Positions 51,111 through 60,285 are shown, counted from the stretch's first letter. The stretch is DNA of 60,643 nucleotides from an uncultured Magnetospirillum sp. (GCF_903853455.1 NZ_CAINTR010000160.1:1-60643); one strand, 5' to 3'. Translations and numbers: made by a program. Notes: generated by a model not told the origin, from the sequence alone.

Positions 51111-51145
51111 AGAAACAGCCTTAACCAAGCAAAGGGAGTGGAACC

Positions 51146-52462
51146 GTGAACAGACTGAAATCCCTCTTCGTCCCCCGCCGTCCCGTGGTGGCGGCCCTGG
51201 CCCTGATGGCCGTGGCCCTTGCCGCCGGCAGCGCCCAGGCCGCCGAGAACGGCAAGTTCCGCGTCGGCATCGTCACCTTCCTGTCCGGCGCCGCCGCCGG
51301 TCCGTTCGGGGTGCCGTCGGCCCATGCCGCCGAAACCGTCATCGACGCCCTCAACAAGGGCCTGCTGCCCGCCCCCTACAACACCAAGGGCATCAACGGC
51401 CTGGAAATCGAGGCGGTGATCATCGACGAGAACGGTGGCGCCACCAAGCAGGTGGAGGAGTTCCGCAACCTGGTCGAGCGCCAGAAGGTGGACGCGGTGA
51501 TCGGCTACATCTCCAGCGGCGACTGTCTGGCGGTTTCGCCGGTGGCCGAGGAGTTGAAGATCCCCACCGTGTTCTACGATTGCGGCACGTCGCGCCTGTT
51601 CGAGGAGAACAAGGCCCCGAAATATTCCTTCCGCACCGGTCTGGACGCGGTGGTCGACAATGTGGGCGCCGTCCGCTATCTGGCCGACACCAGGCCCAAG
51701 ATGGCCAGCATCGCCGGCATCCAGCAGAACTACGCCTGGGGCCAGGATTCCTGGACCGACTTCGTCGAGACCACCAAGAAGCTGAGGCCCGAGGTCAAGG
51801 TGGTGGGCGAGCAGTTCCCCAAGATCTTCCAGGGCCAGTACGGCGCCGAGATCTCCGCCCTGTCGGTGGCCAAGCCCGACGTCATCCACTCCAGCTTCTG
51901 GGGTGGCGACATGGAGGCCCTGGTCCTGCAAGGCAACGCGCGCGGCCTGTTCGACGGCCGCACCCTGCTGCTGACCTGCGGCGAATCCGCCATGGAGCAC
52001 TACAAGGACCAGGCCCCCAACGGCATGGTCATCGGCGGACGCGGCCCGTTCGGCGCCTTCGCCCCCAAGAACGCCCTGTCGGAATGGCTGCGCGCCGCCT
52101 ATTCCGCCAAGTGGAACGAGCAGCCGGTCTATCCGTCGTTCAAGATCGTCCAGGCGATCCTCGGCCTCAAGGCCGCGGTCGAGAAGGCCGCCGCCGCGCC
52201 GGGCAAGCAGCCCGACGCCGACAAGATCACCGCCGCCTTCACCAGCCTGACCTTCGAGTCGCCTTCGGGCACCGTCAAGATGGCCCGCTCCACCGGCCAT
52301 CAGGCCATGCAGGGCATCGCCTACGGCGAATACTACTTCGAGGGCGGCAAGGCGACGCTGAAGAACGTCAGGTCCTACAAGGACACCTGCGTCACCCCGC
52401 CGGAAGGCGTCAACGGCCAGGATTGGATCAAGTCGGGCATGCCCGGCGCCAAGTGCGATTGA
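51146..52462 (+). CDS. ABC transporter substrate-binding protein 2
   Basis: The 438-residue periplasmic binding protein has a signal peptide ending SAQAAENG. It contains FRVGIVTFLSGAAAGPFGVPSAHAAETVIDALN, VDAVIGYISSGDCLAVSPVAEELKIPTVFYDCG and SSFWGGDMEALVLQG. It is in the same family as its neighbour but clearly divergent, so the importer may accept two ligands or two forms of one. The start is preceded by GGGAGTGG. A strong stem-loop follows the stop codon, consistent with higher expression of the binding proteins than of the membrane genes. Confidence 0.92.
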   Translation: MNRLKSLFVPRRPVVAALALMAVALAAGSAQAAENGKFRVGIVTFLSGAAAGPFGVPSAHAAETVIDALNKGLLPAPYNTKGINGLEIEAVIIDENGGATKQVEEFRNLVERQKVDAVIGYISSGDCLAVSPVAEELKIPTVFYDCGTSRLFEENKAPKYSFRTGLDAVVDNVGAVRYLADTRPKMASIAGIQQNYAWGQDSWTDFVETTKKLRPEVKVVGEQFPKIFQGQYGAEISALSVAKPDVIHSSFWGGDMEALVLQGNARGLFDGRTLLLTCGESAMEHYKDQAPNGMVIGGRGPFGAFAPKNALSEWLRAAYSAKWNEQPVYPSFKIVQAILGLKAAVEKAAAAPGKQPDADKITAAFTSLTFESPSGTVKMARSTGHQAMQGIAYGEYYFEGGKATLKNVRSYKDTCVTPPEGVNGQDWIKSGMPGAKCD

Positions 52463-52479
52463 TTTGAATTATCGGGACC

Positions 52480-52505
52480 CCGGCGGTGGAGTCTTCCACC
52501 GCCGG
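52480..52505 (+). terminator. Intercistronic stem-loop between binding protein and permease genes
   Basis: CCGGCGGTGGA (52480-52490) and TCCACCGCCGG (52495-52505) form a perfect 11-bp stem with a GTCT loop. There is no T-tract after it. This position is typical of mRNA-stabilizing or partial attenuator structures that raise binding-protein yield relative to permeases in ABC operons. Confidence 0.65.
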
Positions 52506-52522
52506 ACTCCGTGGAGCCTCCG

Positions 52523-53422
52523 ATGACAACATTTATCGCCATCCTGGTGGACGGCTCGATCTACGCGTCCTGGCTGTTCCTGGTTTCGGCCGGGTTGACC
52601 GTGATCTACGGCGTCATGCGCATCCTCAACATGGCCCATGGCAGCTTCTACGCCATCGGCGCCTATGCCGGCGCCTCGCTGGTGGGGTGGTGGTTCAGCG
52701 GTGCCGGCGGCAATCCCTATGTCAGTTATCTGCTGCTGCTGGGGGCGGCGCTGGTGGCCGGTCTGGTGGTGGGATTTTTCATCGAATTCTCCCTGTTGCG
52801 CCGCATGTACGGCCGCGACGAGATCCTGATGGTGATCGTCACCTACGCCCTGCTGCTGATCCTGGAAGACGCCATCAAGCTGGTGTGGGGCGTCGATCCC
52901 TATTTCGCCTATCAGCCCTATGGGCTGCTGGGCCGCGTTTCCTTCAGCGGCCTGACCTTCGCCAATTACGACCTGGGGCTGATCGGGGTGTCGCTGGTGG
53001 TCGGGTTCGGCCTGTGGCTGATCCTCAACCGGACCCACAAGGGCAAGCTGCTGCGCGCCGTGATCCATGACCGCGAGGTGGCGGTGGCCATGGGGGTGAA
53101 CGTCAAGGCCATGTTCGCCGTCACCTTCGCGGTCGGCACCACCCTGGGCGCCCTGGCCGGCGCCTTGACCGCGCCCGCCATCTCGGTGTCGCCCGGCATC
53201 GGCGTCGAGGTCATCGTGCTGGCCTTCGCGGTGGTGGTGGTGGGCGGCATGGGCAGCATCGGCGGCGCCGCCGCCGGCGCCGTCCTGGTGGGGCTGACGC
53301 GGGCCGCCGCGGTGCATCTGGCCCCGGAGTTGGAGCTGTTCGTCATCTACGGCGTGATGTCGCTGGTCCTGTCGGTGCGGCCGCAAGGCCTGTTCGGCCA
53401 GACCCTTGTGAGGAAGATCTGA
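52523..53422 (+). CDS. ABC transporter permease (LivH type)
   Basis: The 299-residue inner-membrane protein has about eight hydrophobic helices and the LivH pattern: GSIYASWLFLVSAGLTVIYGVMRILNMAHGSFYAIGAY at the start, and AVAMGVNVKAMFAVTFAVGTTLGALAG before the EAA-type loop. The closing stretch VVVVGGMGSIGGAAAGAVLVGL is characteristic. Start at ATG 52523 with GTGGAG upstream; the longer frame begins at a GTG that lies in this ribosome site. It overlaps the next permease gene by one base. Confidence 0.9.
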   Translation: MTTFIAILVDGSIYASWLFLVSAGLTVIYGVMRILNMAHGSFYAIGAYAGASLVGWWFSGAGGNPYVSYLLLLGAALVAGLVVGFFIEFSLLRRMYGRDEILMVIVTYALLLILEDAIKLVWGVDPYFAYQPYGLLGRVSFSGLTFANYDLGLIGVSLVVGFGLWLILNRTHKGKLLRAVIHDREVAVAMGVNVKAMFAVTFAVGTTLGALAGALTAPAISVSPGIGVEVIVLAFAVVVVGGMGSIGGAAAGAVLVGLTRAAAVHLAPELELFVIYGVMSLVLSVRPQGLFGQTLVRKI

Positions 53423-54366
53423 TGATGCGCGTCGATCGAACGGAAGCGTGGCTGCTGGGGGCAGGGCTGGCGCTGGCCCTGGGGGCGCTGGTGCTGCCCA
53501 GTTGGCTGACCTTCCTGCTGACCATCGCCTTCGCCAAGGGATTGGTGGTGCAGGGCGTGGTCATCCAGATGCGGGCCGGTCTGGTCTCGTTCGGCCAGGG
53601 CCTCTACTACTGCATCGGCGGCTACACCGTCGGCGTCGGCGGCCAGATGGTCGGGGTGCACGACGCCTTCGCGCTGCTGCTGCTGTCCATGGCGGCGGCG
53701 GCGGCGGTCGCCATGGTCCTCGGCCTGCTGCTGACCCGCTACCGCGAAATCTTCTTCGCCATGCTGACCCTGGCCTTTTCCATGATCCTGTACGGAATCC
53801 TGTCCAAGAGCCAGTCGCTGGGCAGCACCGACGGCTTCAACGTGCGGGCGGTGACGGCGCTGGGCTGGGCGCCGGGGGCCGGCGGCAAGATGTTCGTCTA
53901 CGTCCTGACCTGCGGCTGCGCCGCCGTCGCCGCCGTGCTGCTCCACCGCCTGTCCAAGTCCAGCGTCGGCCATGTGTGCGAGGCCATCCGCGAGAACGAG
54001 GTGCGGGTGGAGTATCTGGGTGTCTCGCCGCGCTGGATGCTGTACGCCACCTATGTGCTGGCGGCGGCGACCTCGGCGCTGGGCGGCGGCCTGATCGGCA
54101 TGGCCACCGGCCATGTGGACCCGGAAATGGCCTATTGGACCACCTCGGGCGAGTTCATCTTCATCGCCCTGCTGGGCGGCATCAGCCATGTGGCGGCGCC
54201 GTTCCTGGCGGCGACCCTGTTCTCCACCGTGCGGACCTACGCCATCCAGTTCGTGCCCCATTCCTGGCAGATGATCCTCGGCTTCGTGCTGCTGGGCATC
54301 ATCATCTTTCTGCCCAAGGGGCTGTGGAGCCTGTTCCGACGCACCAAGGCGGAGGCCCGCGCATGA
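53422..54366 (+). CDS. ABC transporter permease (LivM type)
   Basis: The 314-residue partner permease has about nine hydrophobic helices, with VSFGQGLYYCIGGYTVGVG, AMLTLAFSMILYGILSKSQSLGSTDGFN, and the EAA-loop region CEAIRENEVRVEYLGVSPRWMLYATYVLAAATSALGGGLIG. SLGSTDGFN is the family's TGG(A/T)DG motif with small changes. It heterodimerizes with the LivH-type permease. It overlaps the ATPase gene by four bases. Confidence 0.9.
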   Translation: MMRVDRTEAWLLGAGLALALGALVLPSWLTFLLTIAFAKGLVVQGVVIQMRAGLVSFGQGLYYCIGGYTVGVGGQMVGVHDAFALLLLSMAAAAAVAMVLGLLLTRYREIFFAMLTLAFSMILYGILSKSQSLGSTDGFNVRAVTALGWAPGAGGKMFVYVLTCGCAAVAAVLLHRLSKSSVGHVCEAIRENEVRVEYLGVSPRWMLYATYVLAAATSALGGGLIGMATGHVDPEMAYWTTSGEFIFIALLGGISHVAAPFLAATLFSTVRTYAIQFVPHSWQMILGFVLLGIIIFLPKGLWSLFRRTKAEARA

Positions 54367-55142
54367 CTGCCACTCCCATCCTGGAAGCCCGCAACCTCTA
54401 TCGCAGCTTCGGCGCGGTGACGGCGGCCAAGGACATCAACATCCGCATCCAGTCCGGCGAGGTGGTGGGGGTGATCGGCTCCAACGGCGCCGGCAAGACC
54501 ACCTTCATCAACATGGTCACCGGCTTTCTGCCGCCGACCGCGGGCGAGATCCTGTTCAACGGCCGCTCCATCCTGGGCCAGGCCCCGCGCAAGATCACCC
54601 GCATGGGCATGGCGCGGTCGTTCCAGGTGGCGCAGCTGTTTCCCGAGCTGACGGTGCTGGACAACATGCTGGTGGCCCTGTCCATCGCCGAAAGCGGCTA
54701 TCCCTCGTTCCTGCGGCCGCTGCGCAACGCGGCGCGGATCGAGCGGGCCGAAACGGCCCTGGCCGAATTCGGCGTCGCCGCCTTCCGCGACCATCCGGTG
54801 ACCTCGGTGCCCCAGGGCACCCGCAAGCTGGTGGACATCGCCATGGCGCTGATCGGCAATCCCAGCATGCTGCTGCTGGACGAGCCCACCAGCGGCGTGG
54901 CGGTGGAGGAGAAGTTCCCCCTGATGGACAGCGTCATGCAGGTGGTCCGCCGTCACGGCGTCACCGTCCTGTTCGTCGAGCACGACATGGAGATCGTGTC
55001 GCGCTATGTCAGCCGCATCCTGGCCTTTTATGCCGGCGAGGTGATCGCCGACGGACCGCCGGCCCAGGTGCTGGACGACCCCAAGGTGCAGGAGCTGGTG
55101 GTGGGCCATGGCGGCCACGGCCGGACCAGGAGGGCGTCATGA
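54363..55142 (+). CDS. ABC transporter ATP-binding protein (LivG type)
   Basis: The 259-residue ATPase has Walker A GSNGAGKTTF, Walker B MLLLDEPTSG and the H-loop in LFVEHDMEIVSRYV. The signature region VPQGTRKLVDIAMAL is unusual: LivG normally has LxYGxQR here, and the canonical signature is LSGGQ, so this subunit may be the weaker partner. It pairs with the LivF-type subunit encoded next (4-base overlap). Confidence 0.9.
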   Translation: MTATPILEARNLYRSFGAVTAAKDINIRIQSGEVVGVIGSNGAGKTTFINMVTGFLPPTAGEILFNGRSILGQAPRKITRMGMARSFQVAQLFPELTVLDNMLVALSIAESGYPSFLRPLRNAARIERAETALAEFGVAAFRDHPVTSVPQGTRKLVDIAMALIGNPSMLLLDEPTSGVAVEEKFPLMDSVMQVVRRHGVTVLFVEHDMEIVSRYVSRILAFYAGEVIADGPPAQVLDDPKVQELVVGHGGHGRTRRAS

Positions 55143-55786
55143 GCCTGCGCATCCAGGCGCTGGACGTGGCCATCCAGCGCATCCCCATCCTTCGCGGCGT
55201 CGCCCTGGAGGTTCCCGACAGCGCCATGGTCGGCCTGATCGGCCGCAACGGCGCCGGCAAGACCACCCTGATCCGCAGCATCATGGGCCTGTTGCCGGCC
55301 ACCGCCGGCACCATCGAGCTGGACGGCGCCGACCTGCTGGCCTTGCCCGGCCACAAGCGGGCCGGGCTGGGAATCAGCTACATGCCGGAGGACCGGCGGC
55401 TGATCCCGGCGCTGACGGTGGAAGAGAACATCATGATGCCGGCCTGGGCCAACGGCATCAAGGATGCGGCCCGGCGGCTGGAATGGATCTACGACATCAT
55501 GCCGGAAGTGGCGGTGTTCCGCGATCGCCGGGCGCTGCAACTGTCGGGCGGCCAGCAGAAGCTGGTGGCCCTGGCCCGTGCCCTGATGCCGGGGCGCCGC
55601 CTGCTGCTGCTGGACGAGCCGTTCGAAGGCGTCGCTCCGGTTCTGTCCCGCCGCCTGACCGAAGTGATCGGCACGCTTCGCAGTCAGGGGCTGTCCGTCA
55701 TCTTGTCCGAATCCGACGACACCCATTCCGCCGACCTGGTCGACCGCCTCTACCGCATCGAGCGGGGCGTGGTCACGGCCGGCTGA
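55139..55786 (+). CDS. ABC transporter ATP-binding protein (LivF type)
   Basis: The 215-residue ATPase has Walker A GRNGAGKTTL, a canonical signature LSGGQQKLVALARAL and Walker B LLLLDEPFEGVAP. After Walker B, where other LivF proteins have VEQN, this one has ILSESDDTHSADL, so the switch residue is replaced. It is shorter than typical LivF (about 235). The canonical signature here complements the degenerate one in the LivG partner, suggesting one main ATP site per dimer. Confidence 0.9.
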   Translation: MSLRIQALDVAIQRIPILRGVALEVPDSAMVGLIGRNGAGKTTLIRSIMGLLPATAGTIELDGADLLALPGHKRAGLGISYMPEDRRLIPALTVEENIMMPAWANGIKDAARRLEWIYDIMPEVAVFRDRRALQLSGGQQKLVALARALMPGRRLLLLDEPFEGVAPVLSRRLTEVIGTLRSQGLSVILSESDDTHSADLVDRLYRIERGVVTAG

Positions 55787-55809
55787 ACCCATCAACGCGA
55801 GGGACCATC

Positions 55810-56946
55810 ATGATCAATTTCACCTTCGAGACCACTCCCCGGATCATCTGCGAAGACCGCTCCTCGGCCCGTCTGGCCGAGCTGTCCAAGGAACTGGGCA
55901 TCAGCCACGCCCTGATCGTCACCGACGCCGGGCTGCTGGGGGCCGGGTTGCTGGCGCCGGCGCTGGACGGGTTCAAGGCCGCCGGGCTGAAGGTCACCCT
56001 GTTCACCGACGTCAAGATGGACCCGCCCGAGGCCTCGGTGCTGGACGCGGTCGCGGCGGCGCGCCGGGCCGGCATCGACGGCGTCATCGGCTTCGGCGGC
56101 GGCAGCTCCATGGATACCGCCAAGCTGGTGGCCCTGCTGGTCGGCACGTCCCAGCAGCTTCCCGACATCTACGGCATCGGGCTGGCCAAGGGGCCGCGCC
56201 TGCCGCTGATTCAGGTGCCGACCACCGCCGGCACCGGCTCCGAGGTCACCCCCATCGCCATCGTCACCACCCCCACCAGCGAGAAGAAGGGCGTGGTCAG
56301 CAGTCTGCTCTATCCCGATCTCGCCGTGCTGGACGGAACCCTGACCTGGGGGCTGCCGGCCCGCATCACCGCCATGACCGCCATCGACGCCATGGTTCAC
56401 GCCATCGAGGCCTACACCACCCGGCACAAGAAGAACCCCATCTCCGACGGACTGGCGGTCAAGGCGCTGCAACTGCTTTACGGCAACATCCGCCGCGTCG
56501 TCGCCGACGGTGCCGACGCCGAGGCCCGCTCGGCCATGCTGCAGGGCTCCATGCTGGCCGGCATCGCCTTCGCCAACGCGCCGGTGGCGGCGGTCCACGC
56601 CCTGGCCTATCCCATCGGCGGCCATTTCCACGTTCCCCACGGCCTCAGCAACGCCCTGGTGCTGGTGCCGGTGATGGAGTTCAACATGCCTGCCGCCGAG
56701 ACCCTGTACGGCGAGCTGGCCGCCGCCATCCTGCCGGGCAAGGCCAGCGGCCGCGCCCTGGTGGACGCCGTCGCCGCCCTGGTGGCCGAGATGCCCATGG
56801 AGCAGACCCTGCGCGACGTCGGCATCGCCGAGACCGACTTGCCCATGCTGGCCGAGGATGCCATGAAGGTGCAAAGGTTGCTGGTCAACAATCCGCGCGA
56901 CGTCACTTATGATGACGCGCTGGCTCTTTACACCAAGGTCTACTGA
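55810..56946 (+). CDS. Iron-containing alcohol dehydrogenase 1
   Basis: The 378-residue group III alcohol dehydrogenase has IGFGGGSSMDTAKLVALL for NAD binding, PTTAGTGSEVTPIAIV, metal ligands in TAIDAMVHAIEAYTT and HALAYPIGGHFHVPHGLSNA. These enzymes oxidize primary alcohols or hydroxyacids such as 4-hydroxybutyrate. Given the succinate-semialdehyde-type dehydrogenase in the same operon, 4-hydroxybutyrate is a good candidate substrate. The transporter genes precede it by 23 bases. Confidence 0.92.
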   Translation: MINFTFETTPRIICEDRSSARLAELSKELGISHALIVTDAGLLGAGLLAPALDGFKAAGLKVTLFTDVKMDPPEASVLDAVAAARRAGIDGVIGFGGGSSMDTAKLVALLVGTSQQLPDIYGIGLAKGPRLPLIQVPTTAGTGSEVTPIAIVTTPTSEKKGVVSSLLYPDLAVLDGTLTWGLPARITAMTAIDAMVHAIEAYTTRHKKNPISDGLAVKALQLLYGNIRRVVADGADAEARSAMLQGSMLAGIAFANAPVAAVHALAYPIGGHFHVPHGLSNALVLVPVMEFNMPAAETLYGELAAAILPGKASGRALVDAVAALVAEMPMEQTLRDVGIAETDLPMLAEDAMKVQRLLVNNPRDVTYDDALALYTKVY

Positions 56947-56962
56947 GAAGGATTCCGGCCCG

Positions 56963-57406
56963 ATGGAACGCAAGACCGAAACCCGCGCCGCCTATCCCCA
57001 TTTCCTGGCGATTCCCACCCGCTGGATGGACAACGACGTCTATGGCCACGTCAACAACGTGGTCTATTACAGCTACTTCGACACGGTGGTGAACCGCTAC
57101 CTGATCGACCAGGGGGTGCTGGACATCCAGAACAGCCCGGTGATCGGCCTGGTGGTCACCACCAACTGCCACTACTTCGCCCCCGTCGCCTTTCCCGACG
57201 AGGTCGAGGCCGGCCTGCGGGTCGTCCATCTGGGCAATTCCAGCGTCCGCTACGAGATCGGCCTGTTCCTGAAGAACAGCGAGACCCCGGCGGCGGTGGG
57301 GCAGTTCACCCATGTCTACGTCAACCGCGCCTCGGGCCGGCCGGGTCCGCTGCCGGCGGAGCTGCGCGCCGTGCTGGAAAAGCTGCTGGTTCCCTCCAAG
57401 TCCTGA
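56963..57406 (+). CDS. Acyl-CoA thioesterase (4-hydroxybenzoyl-CoA thioesterase type)
   Basis: The 147-residue hotdog thioesterase has TRWMDNDVYGHVNNVVYYSYFDTVVNRYL, the 4HBT catalytic region with Asp in MDNDVYGHVNN. It would hydrolyse an acyl-CoA such as a hydroxyacyl-CoA and release the free acid for the oxidizing enzymes. It lies between the first dehydrogenase and the aldehyde dehydrogenase gene. Confidence 0.88.
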   Translation: MERKTETRAAYPHFLAIPTRWMDNDVYGHVNNVVYYSYFDTVVNRYLIDQGVLDIQNSPVIGLVVTTNCHYFAPVAFPDEVEAGLRVVHLGNSSVRYEIGLFLKNSETPAAVGQFTHVYVNRASGRPGPLPAELRAVLEKLLVPSKS

Positions 57407-57436
57407 CCGATCCTCGCTCGAAAGGGTTCTCCCACC

Positions 57437-58897
57437 ATGAAGCTCAAAGACTCCTCCCTGCTCAAGACCCTGGCCTATGTGGACGGCGCCTGGACGGCCG
57501 CCGACAACGGCGCGAGTTTCGAGGTCATCAATCCCGCCGACGGTAGCGTCCTGGCCTCGGTCCCCGACATGGGCGCCGCCGAGACCCGGCGCGCCATCGA
57601 GGCGGCCAATGCCGCCTGGCCGGCCTGGCGGGCCAAGACCGCCAAGGAGCGGGCCAATATCCTGCGCGCCTGGTTCACCCTGATCATGGCCAACCAGGAC
57701 GATCTGGCCATTCTGCTGACCGCCGAGCAGGGCAAGCCGCTGGCCGAGGCCAAGGGCGAGATCGCCTATGGCGCTTCGTTCATCGAATGGTTCGCCGAGG
57801 AGGCCAAGCGGGTCTATGGCGACGTCATCCCCGGTCACGGCGTCGACAAGCGCATCGTGGTGCTGAAGGAGCCCATCGGGGTGGTGGCCGCCATCACGCC
57901 GTGGAACTTCCCCACCGCCATGATCACCCGCAAATGCGCCCCCGCCCTGGCGGTCGGCTGCCCGGTGGTGATCAAGCCGGCCGAGGACACTCCTCTGTCG
58001 GCCCTGGCCCTGGCCGAGCTGGCCGAGCGGGCCGGCATCCCCAAGGGGGTGATCAACATCGTCACCACCCGCCATCCCGCCGGCGTCGGCAACGAGCTGA
58101 CCGGCAATCCGCTGGTGCGCAAGCTGTCCTTCACCGGCTCCACCGAGATCGGCAAGCTGCTGATGAGCCAGTGCGCCGGCACGGTCAAGAAGGTCAGCCT
58201 GGAACTGGGTGGCAACGCCCCCTTCATCGTGTTCGACGACGCCGACCTGGATGCCGCCGTGCTGGGAGCCATGGCCTCCAAGTACCGCAACGCCGGCCAG
58301 ACCTGCGTCTGCGCCAACCGCCTGCTGGTGCAGGACGGCGTGTACGACGAGTTCGCCAAGCGCCTCGCCACGGCGGTGGCCGCGCTCAAGGTCGGTCCCG
58401 GCCTCACTAGCGACGCGACTCAAGGCCCGCTGATCAACGACGAGGCGGTGGAAAAGGTCGAGCGTCTGCTGGCCGACGCGGTGGCCAAGGGCGCTACCGT
58501 GGTCTGCGGCGGCAAGCGCCACGCCCTGGGCCGCACCTTCTTCGAGCCGACCATCGTCACCAACGTCACCGCCGAGATGGACATGGCGCGGGAAGAGATC
58601 TTCGGGCCGGTGGCGCCGCTGTTCCGCTTCAAGACCGAGGCCGAGGCGGTGGCCATGGCCAACGCCACCCAGTTCGGGCTGGCGGCCTATTTCTACGCCG
58701 GCAACGTGGCGCGGGTGTGGCGGGTGGCCGAGAAGCTGGAATACGGCATCGTCGGCATCAACGAGGGCATCATCTCCACCGAGGTCGCCCCGTTCGGCGG
58801 CGTCAAGCAGTCCGGCATCGGCCGCGAAGGCAGCAAGTACGGCGTCGAGGACTTCCTGGAGATCAAGTATCTCTGCCTCGGCGGCATCAAGGAGTAG
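57437..58897 (+). CDS. gabD: Aldehyde dehydrogenase, succinate-semialdehyde type
   Basis: The 486-residue NAD(P)-dependent aldehyde dehydrogenase has the active-site cysteine in NAGQTCVCANRLL and the general base in VSLELGGNAPFIVFDDAD. The C-terminal stretch FGGVKQSGIGREGSKYGVEDFLEIKYLCLGG closely follows GabD. It would oxidize succinate semialdehyde, or a related semialdehyde made by the neighbouring alcohol dehydrogenases, to succinate for the TCA cycle. The start codon has GGG upstream at a normal distance. Confidence 0.92.
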   Translation: MKLKDSSLLKTLAYVDGAWTAADNGASFEVINPADGSVLASVPDMGAAETRRAIEAANAAWPAWRAKTAKERANILRAWFTLIMANQDDLAILLTAEQGKPLAEAKGEIAYGASFIEWFAEEAKRVYGDVIPGHGVDKRIVVLKEPIGVVAAITPWNFPTAMITRKCAPALAVGCPVVIKPAEDTPLSALALAELAERAGIPKGVINIVTTRHPAGVGNELTGNPLVRKLSFTGSTEIGKLLMSQCAGTVKKVSLELGGNAPFIVFDDADLDAAVLGAMASKYRNAGQTCVCANRLLVQDGVYDEFAKRLATAVAALKVGPGLTSDATQGPLINDEAVEKVERLLADAVAKGATVVCGGKRHALGRTFFEPTIVTNVTAEMDMAREEIFGPVAPLFRFKTEAEAVAMANATQFGLAAYFYAGNVARVWRVAEKLEYGIVGINEGIISTEVAPFGGVKQSGIGREGSKYGVEDFLEIKYLCLGGIKE

Positions 58898-58902
58898 GGG
58901 CC

Positions 58903-60057
58903 ATGGCGTTTGTCTTCCAGAGCGTGCCCAAGGTGGTCTGCCAGATCGGCGGATTGTCGCAGACAGGCCCCCTGATGGCCGGTCTGGGAGCCAAACGGGT
59001 GGTGGTGGTCTGCGACGGCGGCATCCGGGCCTGCGGCTTCGCCGACCGGGCGGTGGCCAGCCTCGAGGCCGCCGGCATCGTGGCCAGCGTCTTCGACGGC
59101 GTCCGGGCCGATCCGCCGGTCGCCGTCATCCGCGCCGCCGTCGAGGCGGCGCGGGCCTTCGACGCCGACGGGGTGGTCGGGCTGGGAGGCGGGTCGTCGC
59201 TGGACACCGCCAAGCTGGTGGCCCTGTTGCTGCGCTCGGACCAGAGCATCGAGGAGCTGTTCGGCACCGACCTCGCCACCGGCAAGCGGGCGCCGCTGAT
59301 CCAGGTGCCGACCACCGCCGGCACCGGCTCCGAGGTGACCTGGGTCTCGGTGGTCACCAACGAGGCCAACGAGAAGAAGGCGGTCTACACCCGCCAACTG
59401 CTGCCCGACGTGGCCATCCTCGACGCCGAGCTGACGGTGGGCATGCCGGCCAAGGTCACCGCCGCCACGGCGCTGGACGCCATGGTCCACGCGGTGGAGG
59501 CCTATACCAGCCGCACCCGCAAGAATCCCATGGCCGACTGCCTGGCGGTCAAGGCGCTGGAGCTGCTGGTCGGCAACCTGGCCAAGGTGCTGGCCGACGG
59601 CGGCGACCTGGACGCCCGCGCCGCCATGTTGCAGGGCTCCATGCTGGGCGGCATGGCCTTCATCAACGCCTCGGTGGCGTCGGTGCATGCCCTGGCCTAT
59701 CCGCTGGGGGCGCGCTTCCACGTGCCGCACGGCCACAGCAACGCCCTGGTCATGGGACCGGTGTTCCGCTTCAACCTGCCGGTGGCGGCCAAGCAATACG
59801 CCGAACTGGCCGCCGTGATCCTGCCCGGACAAAGCTTCGCCCATGAGCGGGCGGCGGCGGAGGCCTTCGTGGCGGCGCTGGAAGGGCTGGTGGCGTCCGG
59901 CGGGCTGGAGACGCGCATGAGCCAGCTCGGCGTCACCGCCGACCACATCCCCGGCATGGCCGAGGAGGTGGTGGTGGGGATCCAGCGCCTGCTGGCCAAC
60001 AATCCGCGGGACATGTCCCAAGCCGATGTGGAGGGGCTGTACCGCTCGATCCTGTGA
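58903..60057 (+). CDS. Iron-containing alcohol dehydrogenase 2
   Basis: The 384-residue group III alcohol dehydrogenase shares with the first copy VGLGGGSSLDTAKLVALLLR, PTTAGTGSEVTWVSVV, TALDAMVHAVEAYTS and HALAYPLGARFHVPHGHSNALVM, but is clearly divergent. It is probably a duplication specialized for a different alcohol or redox direction. It ends the operon. The repeat element downstream starts about 80 bp after its stop codon. Confidence 0.92.
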   Translation: MAFVFQSVPKVVCQIGGLSQTGPLMAGLGAKRVVVVCDGGIRACGFADRAVASLEAAGIVASVFDGVRADPPVAVIRAAVEAARAFDADGVVGLGGGSSLDTAKLVALLLRSDQSIEELFGTDLATGKRAPLIQVPTTAGTGSEVTWVSVVTNEANEKKAVYTRQLLPDVAILDAELTVGMPAKVTAATALDAMVHAVEAYTSRTRKNPMADCLAVKALELLVGNLAKVLADGGDLDARAAMLQGSMLGGMAFINASVASVHALAYPLGARFHVPHGHSNALVMGPVFRFNLPVAAKQYAELAAVILPGQSFAHERAAAEAFVAALEGLVASGGLETRMSQLGVTADHIPGMAEEVVVGIQRLLANNPRDMSQADVEGLYRSIL

Positions 60058-60135
60058 GGACGGGTAAGCTGAACTTGCCCCCCTCTGTCCGGTTTCAATT
60101 TCGGGCGCTTCGTTTGGGGGCTGGCGCCGTCATTG

Positions 60136-60285
60136 ACCACGAAGTCACGAAGGCACGAAGAGGTCTCCCGGGTGGCGCCGTTTCGTCTTCCGTCCGCGTA
60201 GCGGACAATAGATTTATCAAGGCGTTGATGAAACCCGAAGCGACGCGGCCGCTCCGCTCTCTTCGTGCCTTCGTGCCTTCGTGGT
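60136..60285. repeat. 150-bp element with 27-bp terminal inverted repeats
   Basis: The left end (60136-60162) and right end (60259-60285) are reverse complements with one mismatch in 27 bases. Each contains tandem CACGAAGG-type octamers (CACGAAG repeated). The interior has a lower-GC stretch (ATAGATTTATCAAGGCG). No coding frame lies inside. Size and ends fit a small non-autonomous (MITE-like) or REP-type element between the operon end and a convergent regulator gene, where it could also terminate transcription both ways. Confidence 0.75.
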
